This document shows, one piece after another, positions 1-7,057 of a stretch of 27,854 bases of DNA. The DNA is from JAQBGV01 sp032128395 (GTDB taxonomy: Bacteria > Planctomycetota > UBA8108 > UBA1146). The first letter of the stretch is position 1; every line of letters begins with the position of its first letter. The position numbers were made by a program, and so were the translations under genes. The notes beneath the pieces were generated by a model. It worked only from the letters and a program-made list of their open reading frames with translations, did not search any database and was not told where the DNA came from. The DNA is taken from assembly GCA_032128395.1 (NCBI GenBank), contig JAQBGV010000201.1, positions 1 through 27,854 of the forward strand, given 5' to 3'.

Positions 1-443
1 TCGACTCCTGATCGGGTAGCTTCTGACTCACTGGCATGGCGTATCCTTTCGCGCCCGGGTGGGCGATTTCGGTTTGTGACGAACCGAGAGGATACGCCGC
101 CTTTTCAGCTCAGGACAGAACACAAGATTCGGTCATAACCCCAGGGAGTAGCGACCGACCCTCAAACAGGCAGGGGTTCGGGCCCGTAGGCTCTATTGTC
201 GGCAATTCCCGGGCCTGCGGATCCTGGGCCGAGGGGTGTCGGGAAGCGCGAGGAATGCCTACAATTGAGGCTCGGGATCCTCCCGGAAGGGAGCCGGGCC
301 CCGTATCCCATCTCCCGGGTCCCGTACCTAGTTGGGGTGAAGTGATCGCAAATTCAGTGAAGTCCGAACTGCGGCTTCACCGCGAGAGCGGTGATGGTCG
401 CCGTCGGTGCATCTCGCGTTCGTGCCGGAAAGGGAAATCCAAG
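1..443. other. Upstream region without a convincing gene
   Basis: The plus-strand frame of the downstream secreted protein stays open back to about position 36. The residues it would encode before 444 look like translated non-coding DNA (many Gly, Arg and Pro, no recognisable motif), and they lie in front of an obvious signal peptide. I therefore treat the stretch as non-coding leader. A TACAAT hexamer at 260-265 could be a -10 box, but I see no good -35 partner. No repeat or RNA gene is recognisable here. Confidence 0.5.
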
Positions 444-3400
444 ATGAGAACCGTCTGGCTCGTTCTGTGCGCCGTTCTTCTGACGGCGCCGCTCGTGACG
501 GCGCCGCTCGGCGCCCAATGTGATCCGGGGAATGGCTTGGGAGGAAACGGCCCAGACGTGATGGTGGGAGACCTTACCTCGCCGCTCAGCTACGGAACCG
601 CCGGAGGGTACTACGCCTATTCGTGCGGCACGACCTCCTGCAACATCGGCACGGCGGTTCTGCAGTGGATCTCGAGCACGAACTTCCATCCGGTCATCGC
701 GCAGAACATGTATCGGATGAAGAACGGCCGGTTCGAACAGATCGGCATGTCCTGGCTCAAGCACGGATTCGCAGCCCTCACCGGAAACATCTGCGGTTGC
801 ACTTGCCAGAACCCCGGCACCAGCCAGCTCCTCGGCGTCGGTTGCTCCGACCCCTACGGTGCGAGCTTGAACGGAAGTCAGGGCGGCCTCGGACCGCGTT
901 CAGAAATCGTCGATCCAGCCGCTGGGATCTACCTCTACCCGCCGATCCTCGACCCGGTGAACACGGACCTCACCTGGCGTCGCCTGCGCGTGCACGGGAG
1001 TGATCTGGACGCCGCGCTGAATCCGGGCGCTCTGTACTTCGTCGAGGGCCACTACATCACCCCGGACGACCATCAGAACGACAACGGTTGGAACAACGCC
1101 AGCTACCGCCAGATTTCGGTGGCTACCGATGCGAATCGGTCGATCAGCTACATCGGGACGACGCAGCGGCAACTTCCTGCGATCCAGGCGTGGCAGGACC
1201 AGAATCCTTCCGTGACCCTCGTCAACATCCCGGATGGCGAAGGTGGATTGCTGGTCCTCGGATATACCGTCACCGACCTCGGGGCCGGGGAGCACGCCTA
1301 CGAGTACGCGCTCTACAACATGAACTCGACCCGCTCGGTGCGCTCCTTCCAGCTCCCGCTCCCCGGAGGGGTGAGCCTCACCGACCTCGGATTTCACGAT
1401 GTCGAGTACCACAGCGGCGAACCGTACAGCGGCGCCGACTGGGCCGTGAACCAGGGCGCGGGCTCCATCGAGTGGGCGACCGAGACGTTCGCGCAGAACC
1501 AGAACGCGAACGCGGTGCGCTGGGGCACTCTCTACAACTTCCGATTCATCGCGAACGCGCCGCCGGTGGCGATCGACGTGACCCTCGGCCTCTTCGAGCC
1601 GGGAGTCGGGAACACCCTCACCGTGCCGACCCTCGGCCCTTCCGGAGACTTCACCTTGGCGGTGACCGGTCTCTCCTGCACCATCGATCTCACCGAGGTC
1701 GACCTCGCCTGGACGAACGCCGAGCCGTACGACTCGATCGAGATCACCCGCGACGGGGCGTTCTTCGCGACCCTCGGCGGGGGGGCCACTTCGTTCAGCG
1801 ATCTCTCGCCGGCCGCGGCGCTCCACACCTACGGAGTGAACGCGATCGCGCTGGGGGTCCCCTCGGGCCCGGCGACCTGCGACGTCGATTTCCCGTTCCC
1901 GCTCACCGTCTCCCTCCCCGGCGGTCCGGTCACCGAAGTGAGCCCCGCAGGTGGGGACGTGATCGCGGTCCAGATCGACGTCACCCCCGGATTTACGATT
2001 CTCCCGGGCACGGAGTCGCTCTGGATCGACACGGGAACGGGCTACTTCTCGACCCCGCTCGCCCACGTCTCCGGGAACCAGTACGACGCGACCTTCCCGT
2101 CGATCCTCTGCGGCACGATCTTCCCGTACTACGTCAGCGCCACGGCGAACACCGGACTCGTGGTGAGCTTCCCGGCCGGTGGACCGTCGTCGCCCCTCAT
2201 CGCGGCGAGCGCGCTCGCCTTCCTCGACACTCTCGATGAGCTGGAGAGCGCCGGGGGATGGCTCGTCGGACCGCCGAACGACGCGACGACGGGGACCTGG
2301 ACCTTCGGGAATCCGAATGGTACTGCGGCCCAGCCTGAGGATGACCACACTCCGACCGGTGTGAATTGCTGGTTCACCGGCCAGGGGACTCCCGGCGGCG
2401 CGAGCGGGACGAACGATGTCGACGGCGGAACGACGACCCTCTACACGTCATTCCTCGACCTCTCGGGGGCGAGCGATCCGGAGATCTCCTACTGGCGGTG
2501 GTACTCGAACGACTCCGGCGCCGCGCCGAACGAGGATGTGATGCTCGTCGAGGTGAGCGGAAACGGTCTCGACTGGGTCGAGGTCGAAACGGTCGGTCCT
2601 GCTGGGCCCGAGGCGAGCGGGGAGTGGTTCGAGCACACCTTCCGCGTCCTCGATCTCATCGGCCTCAGCCCTTCGACGCAGGTCCGATTCCAGGTCAGCG
2701 ACCTGTTGAGTGGATCGATCGTCGAGGGGGCGATCGACGACTTCCGGATCACGGACCTCGACTGTTCGTTCTCGGACTGCAACGGCAACGGTATGGATGA
2801 CACGATCGACCTCTCGAGCGGCACCAGCGTGGACTGCAACGTCAACGGCATCCCCGACGAGTGTGACATCGCGGGAGGGCAGAGCGCGGATTGCGATCTG
2901 AACGGCGTTCCCGATATCTGCGACATCGCCCTGGGCGCCGTCGACTGCGACGGGAACGGCGTCCCGGACAGTTGCGAGATCGCGGCGGGTGGTGACTGCG
3001 ACTCGAACGGCTTGCTCGACGCCTGCGAGATCGCAGGGGGGACCGCGACCGACTGCGACGCGAACGGAGCGATCGACAGCTGTGACATCGCGGGCGGTGC
3101 GGCGGACTGCGATACCGACGGCGGGCTCGACTCGTGCCAGATCGCCGCGGGAACCGCGACCGACTGCGACGCGAACGGAGCGATCGACAGTTGTGATATC
3201 GCGGGCGGTGCGGCGGACTGCGATACCGACGGCGGGCTCGACTCGTGTCAGATCGCCGCAGGGACCGCCCTCGACTGCAACACGAATGGCGCGATCGACA
3301 GTTGCGATATCGCCGGAGGGGGGAGCCAGGACCTCGACCTCGACGGCATCCCGGACGAGTGTCAGGCGCTCGAATTCGTCCGCGGCGACGCGAACGGCTC

Positions 3401-3641
3401 GGGGACCCACGACATCTCGGACGCGGTGGCGATGCTCAGTGTGATCTTCGCAGGAGTGCCGACCACCTGCCAGCTCGCCCTCGACGCGAACGCGGATGGA
3501 TCGGTGAACATCGCGGACCCGGTGCGACTCCTCGGCTACCTCTTCAGCGGGGATCCCGGCCTCAGCGCGCCCTTCCCAGGTTGCGGCCCGGAGCCGGTCC
3601 CGAGCGGAATCAGCTGCGATAGCTTCCCCGTCTGCCCGTAG
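444..3641 (+). CDS. Secreted multidomain protein with DCNxNG repeats and C-terminal dockerin-like module
   Basis: The protein is about 1065 aa and probably exported to the cell surface or medium. The ATG at 444 is chosen because it begins a clean signal peptide (MRTVWLVLC..., likely cut after A24 in PLGA-QC) and has AGGGA a few bases upstream. Residues about 25-400 are an unrecognised beta-rich domain. Residues about 408-487 look like a fibronectin-type fold. Residues about 593-772 resemble a jelly-roll or MAM-like domain (GTWTFGNP, ending AIDDFRIT). Residues about 774-974 hold eleven 18-19 aa units of the type DC[DN]xNGxPDxCDIA, each resembling a calcium-binding loop. Residues about 978-1065 form a dockerin-like pair of loops (RGDANGSG...DISDA and DANADG...NIADP) and end in DSFPVCP. 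No catalytic motif is visible. A structural or adhesive role is inference. A strong terminator follows the stop. Confidence 0.85.
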   Translation: MRTVWLVLCAVLLTAPLVTAPLGAQCDPGNGLGGNGPDVMVGDLTSPLSYGTAGGYYAYSCGTTSCNIGTAVLQWISSTNFHPVIAQNMYRMKNGRFEQIGMSWLKHGFAALTGNICGCTCQNPGTSQLLGVGCSDPYGASLNGSQGGLGPRSEIVDPAAGIYLYPPILDPVNTDLTWRRLRVHGSDLDAALNPGALYFVEGHYITPDDHQNDNGWNNASYRQISVATDANRSISYIGTTQRQLPAIQAWQDQNPSVTLVNIPDGEGGLLVLGYTVTDLGAGEHAYEYALYNMNSTRSVRSFQLPLPGGVSLTDLGFHDVEYHSGEPYSGADWAVNQGAGSIEWATETFAQNQNANAVRWGTLYNFRFIANAPPVAIDVTLGLFEPGVGNTLTVPTLGPSGDFTLAVTGLSCTIDLTEVDLAWTNAEPYDSIEITRDGAFFATLGGGATSFSDLSPAAALHTYGVNAIALGVPSGPATCDVDFPFPLTVSLPGGPVTEVSPAGGDVIAVQIDVTPGFTILPGTESLWIDTGTGYFSTPLAHVSGNQYDATFPSILCGTIFPYYVSATANTGLVVSFPAGGPSSPLIAASALAFLDTLDELESAGGWLVGPPNDATTGTWTFGNPNGTAAQPEDDHTPTGVNCWFTGQGTPGGASGTNDVDGGTTTLYTSFLDLSGASDPEISYWRWYSNDSGAAPNEDVMLVEVSGNGLDWVEVETVGPAGPEASGEWFEHTFRVLDLIGLSPSTQVRFQVSDLLSGSIVEGAIDDFRITDLDCSFSDCNGNGMDDTIDLSSGTSVDCNVNGIPDECDIAGGQSADCDLNGVPDICDIALGAVDCDGNGVPDSCEIAAGGDCDSNGLLDACEIAGGTATDCDANGAIDSCDIAGGAADCDTDGGLDSCQIAAGTATDCDANGAIDSCDIAGGAADCDTDGGLDSCQIAAGTALDCNTNGAIDSCDIAGGGSQDLDLDGIPDECQALEFVRGDANGSGTHDISDAVAMLSVIFAGVPTTCQLALDANADGSVNIADPVRLLGYLFSGDPGLSAPFPGCGPEPVPSGISCDSFPVCP
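3042..3263 (+). repeat. Two tandem 111-bp near-identical copies inside the DCNxNG region
   Basis: Positions 3042-3152 and 3153-3263 are nearly identical at the DNA level, with only a few third-position changes. Each copy encodes the same 37-residue pair of repeats (DCDANGAIDSCDIAGG plus DCDTDGGLDSCQIAAG). A further partial, more diverged copy follows from 3264. Because the other repeats in the protein differ far more in sequence, this looks like a recent in-frame duplication. Confidence 0.85.
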
Positions 3642-3663
3642 CGATATCGAAGAGCTGAATCAG

Positions 3664-3700
3664 CGGCCCCACCCTTCGAGCAGAGGGGTGGGGCCGTTTT
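3664..3700 (+). terminator. Rho-independent terminator after the repeat protein
   Basis: A perfect 11-bp stem (3664-3674 CGGCCCCACCC with 3686-3696 GGGTGGGGCCG) encloses an 11-nt loop and is followed directly by TTTT. It lies 23 nt after the stop at 3641. Confidence 0.85.
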
Positions 3701-3730
3701 CATCTCCGAGGGATGATGAGGAGACGATGG

Positions 3731-3874
3731 GGATGATGGGGCGGGCTCGGCGGCACGCGCCGATGCCTGTTCTGGACGCTCGTCGGTACTCTGAAAGAAA
3801 CCACGGTCGAAGATCGGTTTTGCAGCGGGCGCACGTCCGGGACAGGCATCACCTCCGGCGAGCCAGTCCCATCA
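3731..3874. repeat. Dispersed inverted-repeat element, copy A (left arm degenerate)
   Basis: The right arm (about 3826-3874) matches the right arm of copy B (12730-12779) almost base for base, sharing ACGTCCGGGACAGGCATCAC and CGGCGAGCCAGTCCCATC. The left arm (about 3731-3786) is a decayed inverted version that still reads GGATGATGGGG...GATGCCTGTTCTGGACG...CGGTACTC. The arms flank a spacer of about 40 nt. The element lies between two convergent genes and encodes nothing recognisable. It is a REP- or MITE-like intergenic repeat by form; which family it belongs to is not known to me. Confidence 0.75.
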
Positions 3875-3882
3875 CCCCCGCG

Positions 3883-3915
3883 ACACCGCAGACGGTGTTT
3901 CATCGGAGCCCGGGC
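3883..3915 (+). repeat. 33-bp conserved box next to repeat copy A
   Basis: This 33-bp box (core CCGCAGACGGTG..TCATCGGAGCCCGGGC) matches the reverse complement of 12450-12482 at 30 of 33 positions by my count. In both places it sits on the same side of the inverted-repeat element, 8 bp away here and 144 bp away at copy B. It lies just before the 3' end of ispG. Confidence 0.7.
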
Positions 3916-3925
3916 ATTCGAATCG

Positions 3926-5071
3926 CTACCGCCTCGCGATGAGGGCATCCAACTCAAGACGCAGCTTGCCCAGGATTTCATCGTAGGGATAAGTTCCCAG
4001 CGACTCCTCACCCCGCTTCAGGTGGACGAAGCTCGGGGCGCACCAGAGGCCGAGGTCGGCGTCATCCGTCTCCCCCGGACCGTTCACCCGACACCCCATC
4101 ACCGCGATCGTGACCGCGTGTTCTTGGGCATAGCGGGTCATCTCCCGCACCTCCTCCGCAAGTCCGACGAACGCCTCGTTCTCGACCCGAGAACAGCTCG
4201 GGCAGCTGATGATGTTCAATCCCGAGCGGTCGTAGTGCACGACGCTCCGGGTCCGCCCGTGGCGCAGGTCGTCGATGATCTCCCGCGCCGCCGCGATCTC
4301 CTCACCCTTGCGGGCATTCGGCACCGTCAGCGACACCCGGACGGTGTCCCCGATCCCCCGAGAGAGCAGCTGCTCGAACGCGATGCGGGTCTTGATCACG
4401 CCGTCCGGCGGCAGTCCCGCCTCGGTGACGCCGAGGTGGAGGGGGACGTCGGGACGCGCTTCCGCGAACCGCTGGTTCGCGAGGATCACCTTCTCGGGGT
4501 CGGAGTCCTTGAGCGAGACGACGAAACGATCGACCCCGAGTTCGTCGAGCCATGCGGCATGTTCGAGGGCGCTCTCGACCATCGGAGAGATCGAGTCCCC
4601 TCTCACCCCTTCCGTCAGCCTCGCTGGGTCGACGGAGCCACAGTTCACTCCGATCCGGAGGGCGCAGTCCCCGTCGCGGGCGGCATCGGCGATCGTCCGA
4701 ACCTTCTCCCGCCACGGTCGGTCGCGTTCGTGGTGGTGGAGGTGCCCCGGGTTGTAGCGGATCTTCGCGACGTGGGGAGCGAGCAGGGTCGCGAGGCGGT
4801 AGTTCTCCTGGAGATCGATGCAGAGGTTCGCCTCGGGGACGCGCCGGGCGATCTCGATCGCCGCCTCCGCGTCGGCGCGGCCGTCCACCGCAATCCGAAC
4901 GATGTCCGCCCCCGCGGCGACCAGATCGGCGACCTGGGCGGCAGTGGCGTCCACGTCTCGCGTCTTGGTCGCGCACATGCTCTGGATCGCCACCGGATGT
5001 CCCGAACCGACGACGATCGATCCGATTCGGACCGCGCGCGTCGGATTCCGCGGGAGCTCGTGGATCGTCAT
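3926..5071 (-). CDS. ispG: 4-hydroxy-3-methylbut-2-enyl diphosphate synthase (IspG)
   Basis: IspG is the [4Fe-4S] enzyme of the non-mevalonate (MEP) isoprenoid pathway and reductively opens methylerythritol cyclodiphosphate to HMBPP in the cytoplasm. The 381-aa protein has the short bacterial architecture: an N-terminal TIM barrel (AIQSMCATKTRDV near 28-40, RYNPGH near 105-110, GVNCGSVD near 141-148) and a C-terminal cluster domain. The cluster ligands are visible as C290 and C293 in SCPSCSR and C327 in MGCRVNGPGET, with the partner glutamate E334. There is no plant- or Chlamydia-type insert. The ATG start is preceded by GAGGTG, and the gene begins 10 bp after the beta-propeller gene, so the two are probably co-transcribed. 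Identification is firm; why it sits with a MoaD-like/BNR pair is unclear. Confidence 0.97.
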   Translation of the reverse strand: MTIHELPRNPTRAVRIGSIVVGSGHPVAIQSMCATKTRDVDATAAQVADLVAAGADIVRIAVDGRADAEAAIEIARRVPEANLCIDLQENYRLATLLAPHVAKIRYNPGHLHHHERDRPWREKVRTIADAARDGDCALRIGVNCGSVDPARLTEGVRGDSISPMVESALEHAAWLDELGVDRFVVSLKDSDPEKVILANQRFAEARPDVPLHLGVTEAGLPPDGVIKTRIAFEQLLSRGIGDTVRVSLTVPNARKGEEIAAAREIIDDLRHGRTRSVVHYDRSGLNIISCPSCSRVENEAFVGLAEEVREMTRYAQEHAVTIAVMGCRVNGPGETDDADLGLWCAPSFVHLKRGEESLGTYPYDEILGKLRLELDALIARR

Positions 5072-5081
5072 CGCACCTCGA

Positions 5082-6146
5082 TCAGAAGAACTCGACGGAA
5101 TGAACCATCGGCAGGGTTTGTCCGATCGTCAGCCAGCTCCCGCCGCGATCCTCGGAGATCCACACGTTTCCGGCGATCGTGCCGAAGCAGAGTCGCTGGC
5201 CGTCGGCGGAGACGTCGAGAGCGTGGCGATAGGTGATATCGTAGGCGTGCTCCTGGGGGAGACCGTTTCGGAGCGCGGTCCAGCTACGGCCGCCGTCCTC
5301 GGTTCGCGAGACACAGATCGCACCGTCGACCGCCACTCGCATGTCGTCGCTCACCCCCGGGACCGTCCACGCGACCTCGCGATTCGTCGGGTCTGATGCG
5401 ATCGCGAACCCGAAGACACTCGGATCGACACTCTCACACAGGCTCCAACTGTGTCCCGCGTCCACGGAGCGGAACACTCCGTTGTGATGCTGCATCCAGA
5501 CCACGTCGGGATCCGCGTCGCAGATGCGGATCAGGTGTGGGTCCTGCACGACGGGCTCCTTGGCCTGCTCCGGTGGCATGTAGTCGGCGAAGAGTCCGGT
5601 GCCGATGCTCGACCACGAGTCGCCGCCGTCGCGGGTCTCCCACACTCCTGCGCAGGAGACGCCGAGCATCACGTGATTCGGGTCGCGAGGATCGACTTCG
5701 ATCGAGTGCAACGCGGGGTGATCGGTTCCGCCGCCGAACCAGTCCTTGCGCGTGGGATGGTCCCAGAGCGATCGGACCAACTCCCAGCTCTCCCCGCCAT
5801 TCTTCGAGTGGAAGAGCGCACCCGGGGTCGTCCCGCACCACACCCCGGCTTCGTGACGCGGGTCGGTGGCGAGGGACCAGAGTCCCTTCACCGAGGCGTC
5901 CTCACCGTCGGCGAGAGCCGGGGTCGCAACTTCCTCGAAGGTGACCCCACCGTCGCGGGAGCGATGCATCTTCGGTCCGAAGTGACCGTGCCCGAGTCCG
6001 GCGTAGACCGTCCCGTCCCGCTGGTCGACTTCGGTGACCATCGTCGGAGTCCCCAGGAACGACGGCCCGTCGATCCGCCAGCCGCCGCCGCCGCGCACCA
6101 GCCGAAAGAGGCCCTTTCGAGTGGCGAGCAGGATCTGATCCGACAT
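5082..6146 (-). CDS. BNR/Asp-box beta-propeller protein (WD40/YVTN/sialidase-like)
   Basis: The 354-aa protein has no signal peptide, so it is probably cytoplasmic. It contains at least six Asp-box motifs of the form S-x-D-G-G-x-[ST]-[WF]: SRDGGVTF, SKNGGESW, TRDGGDSW, SVDAGHSW, RTEDGGRSW and SEDRGGSW, spaced as in six- or seven-bladed propellers. The opening ILLATRKGLFRL is typical of a bacterial family annotated as exo-alpha-sialidase or glycosyl hydrolase, but I see no sialidase arginine triad and would not call it an enzyme. It begins 37 bp after the MoaD/ThiS-like gene and ends 10 bp before ispG. From memory, this propeller family is often found beside a small MoaD/ThiS protein, which suggests a functional pair of unknown role. 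The ATG start has a strong GAGGAAGAGGTGG upstream. Confidence 0.85.
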   Translation of the reverse strand: MSDQILLATRKGLFRLVRGGGGWRIDGPSFLGTPTMVTEVDQRDGTVYAGLGHGHFGPKMHRSRDGGVTFEEVATPALADGEDASVKGLWSLATDPRHEAGVWCGTTPGALFHSKNGGESWELVRSLWDHPTRKDWFGGGTDHPALHSIEVDPRDPNHVMLGVSCAGVWETRDGGDSWSSIGTGLFADYMPPEQAKEPVVQDPHLIRICDADPDVVWMQHHNGVFRSVDAGHSWSLCESVDPSVFGFAIASDPTNREVAWTVPGVSDDMRVAVDGAICVSRTEDGGRSWTALRNGLPQEHAYDITYRHALDVSADGQRLCFGTIAGNVWISEDRGGSWLTIGQTLPMVHSVEFF

Positions 6147-6183
6147 GTTCCACCTCTTCCTCGATCGAGACCTGGGTGGGGGG

Positions 6184-6453
6184 CTACCCCCCGGAGAGCG
6201 CCTGGAGCACGTGGACCGTGCTCGACGCGATGACCGGATCGGTCAATCCGACCCGGTCGACGATCTGGTCGCCATCGATGAAGACCACCATATGGTGTCG
6301 GAGTGCGCCCGTGTCGTCGAGTACGTACCCGCGGAGTTTCGGCTGTACGGCGAACACCGCATCGAGCGCGGCTCGGACGGTGTCCCCCGAGACATCGGCG
6401 TCCTTCACATCGAGGTGCCGGCGCAAGTGTGCGGTGAATTCGACTCTGGGCAA
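6184..6453 (-). CDS. MoaD/ThiS-family ubiquitin-like protein ending in Gly-Gly
   Basis: This 89-aa protein is a beta-grasp sulfur-carrier-like protein. It starts with a short strand (RVEFTAHLRRHL), continues through TVRAALDAVFAVQPKLRGYV and the MVVFIDG strand, and ends in the diagnostic ALSGG. In MoaD and ThiS the C-terminal Gly-Gly is adenylated and thiocarboxylated by an E1-like enzyme. No E1-like (MoeB/ThiF) gene is present in the window. The start is TTG at 6453, chosen because it gives the usual family length and because GGGAG lies 6 nt upstream; no ATG exists before mid-protein. It is the first gene of the apparent minus-strand set with the BNR propeller and ispG. Its target pathway (molybdopterin, thiamine, tungsten enzyme or other) cannot be read from the sequence. 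Confidence 0.85.
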   Translation of the reverse strand: MPRVEFTAHLRRHLDVKDADVSGDTVRAALDAVFAVQPKLRGYVLDDTGALRHHMVVFIDGDQIVDRVGLTDPVIASSTVHVLQALSGG

Positions 6454-7057
6454 GGAGGTCTCCCGGCGGTGCGGACCCGACCGGAGCGGCGGGTGAGTGC
6501 TCCGACGTGCCCTCGATCTTGACCGATCCCACGCTCGAGGACAAGTTGGCCGCCGCCGCCGGAGGGGGGCAGGAGCGGAGTTCAGGGACGGAGTTCGCTA
6601 TCGGAGTGCGCCCCGGGAGCTCCCCGACGGTCCGGTTCGGGTGCTGCGGCGGCTCCGGGCCCGTCCGGCGGTTATTCCTCGGGACGGGCGGACCGTCGAG
6701 ATCGCCTCGGGCACGGTCCCTCGGGAGTGGGCTCGGTTCAGATCTCGGTTCAGATGGAGTGCCCTCACCGCTGGCACCGACCCACGGATTGTGGTGAGAT
6801 ACCGGTTGAGGAGGCTGCAGGGCGCGGGCCTCCGCTATCCATAGCGCTCTCGGCTATCGAGTACAGGTTTCTCGGGTATCGTCCAGCGGAGTTCAGCCCC
6901 TGCTCAGGCTGCCCCCGAGAGGGGGGAGTGGGGTCGTGAGATCGCGGGTGAGTCTTCAGGGCGTGCCTTCGGTCCGCGGAACACTCTGGCTTGCCGAGAA
7001 CCGAGTGCTTCGCCGCCCTGCATGACGGAAAACCGCCGTTCCGAGGAGTGTGGAGAT
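6454..7057. other. Divergent intergenic region with no clear gene
   Basis: This stretch of about 600 bases separates the minus-strand MoaD-like gene from the plus-strand secreted PKD protein and must hold both promoters. I could not single out convincing -35/-10 pairs. The short open frames here have no recognisable protein character. The only structure I noticed is a perfect 12-bp tandem duplication at 6732-6755. Confidence 0.5.
6732..6755. repeat. 12-bp perfect tandem duplication
   Basis: CTCGGTTCAGAT occurs twice head to tail (6732-6743 and 6744-6755) in the divergent intergenic region. It could be a paired operator site or simply a slippage duplication; nothing else in the sequence decides this. 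Confidence 0.5.

Noticed and set aside
36..443. In-frame N-terminal extension of the first secreted protein
   Set aside because: It would bury a good signal peptide and has no ribosome-binding site; the residues look random.
900..2348. 482-codon minus-strand open frame opposite the first secreted protein
   Set aside because: It is Arg/Glu/Val-rich with no motif and lies wholly antisense to a gene with clear domains; typical of GC-rich shadow frames.
3042..3263. Regular spaced repeats considered as a CRISPR-like array
   Set aside because: The repeats are in frame, directly adjoining and encode calcium-loop units; there are no unique spacers.
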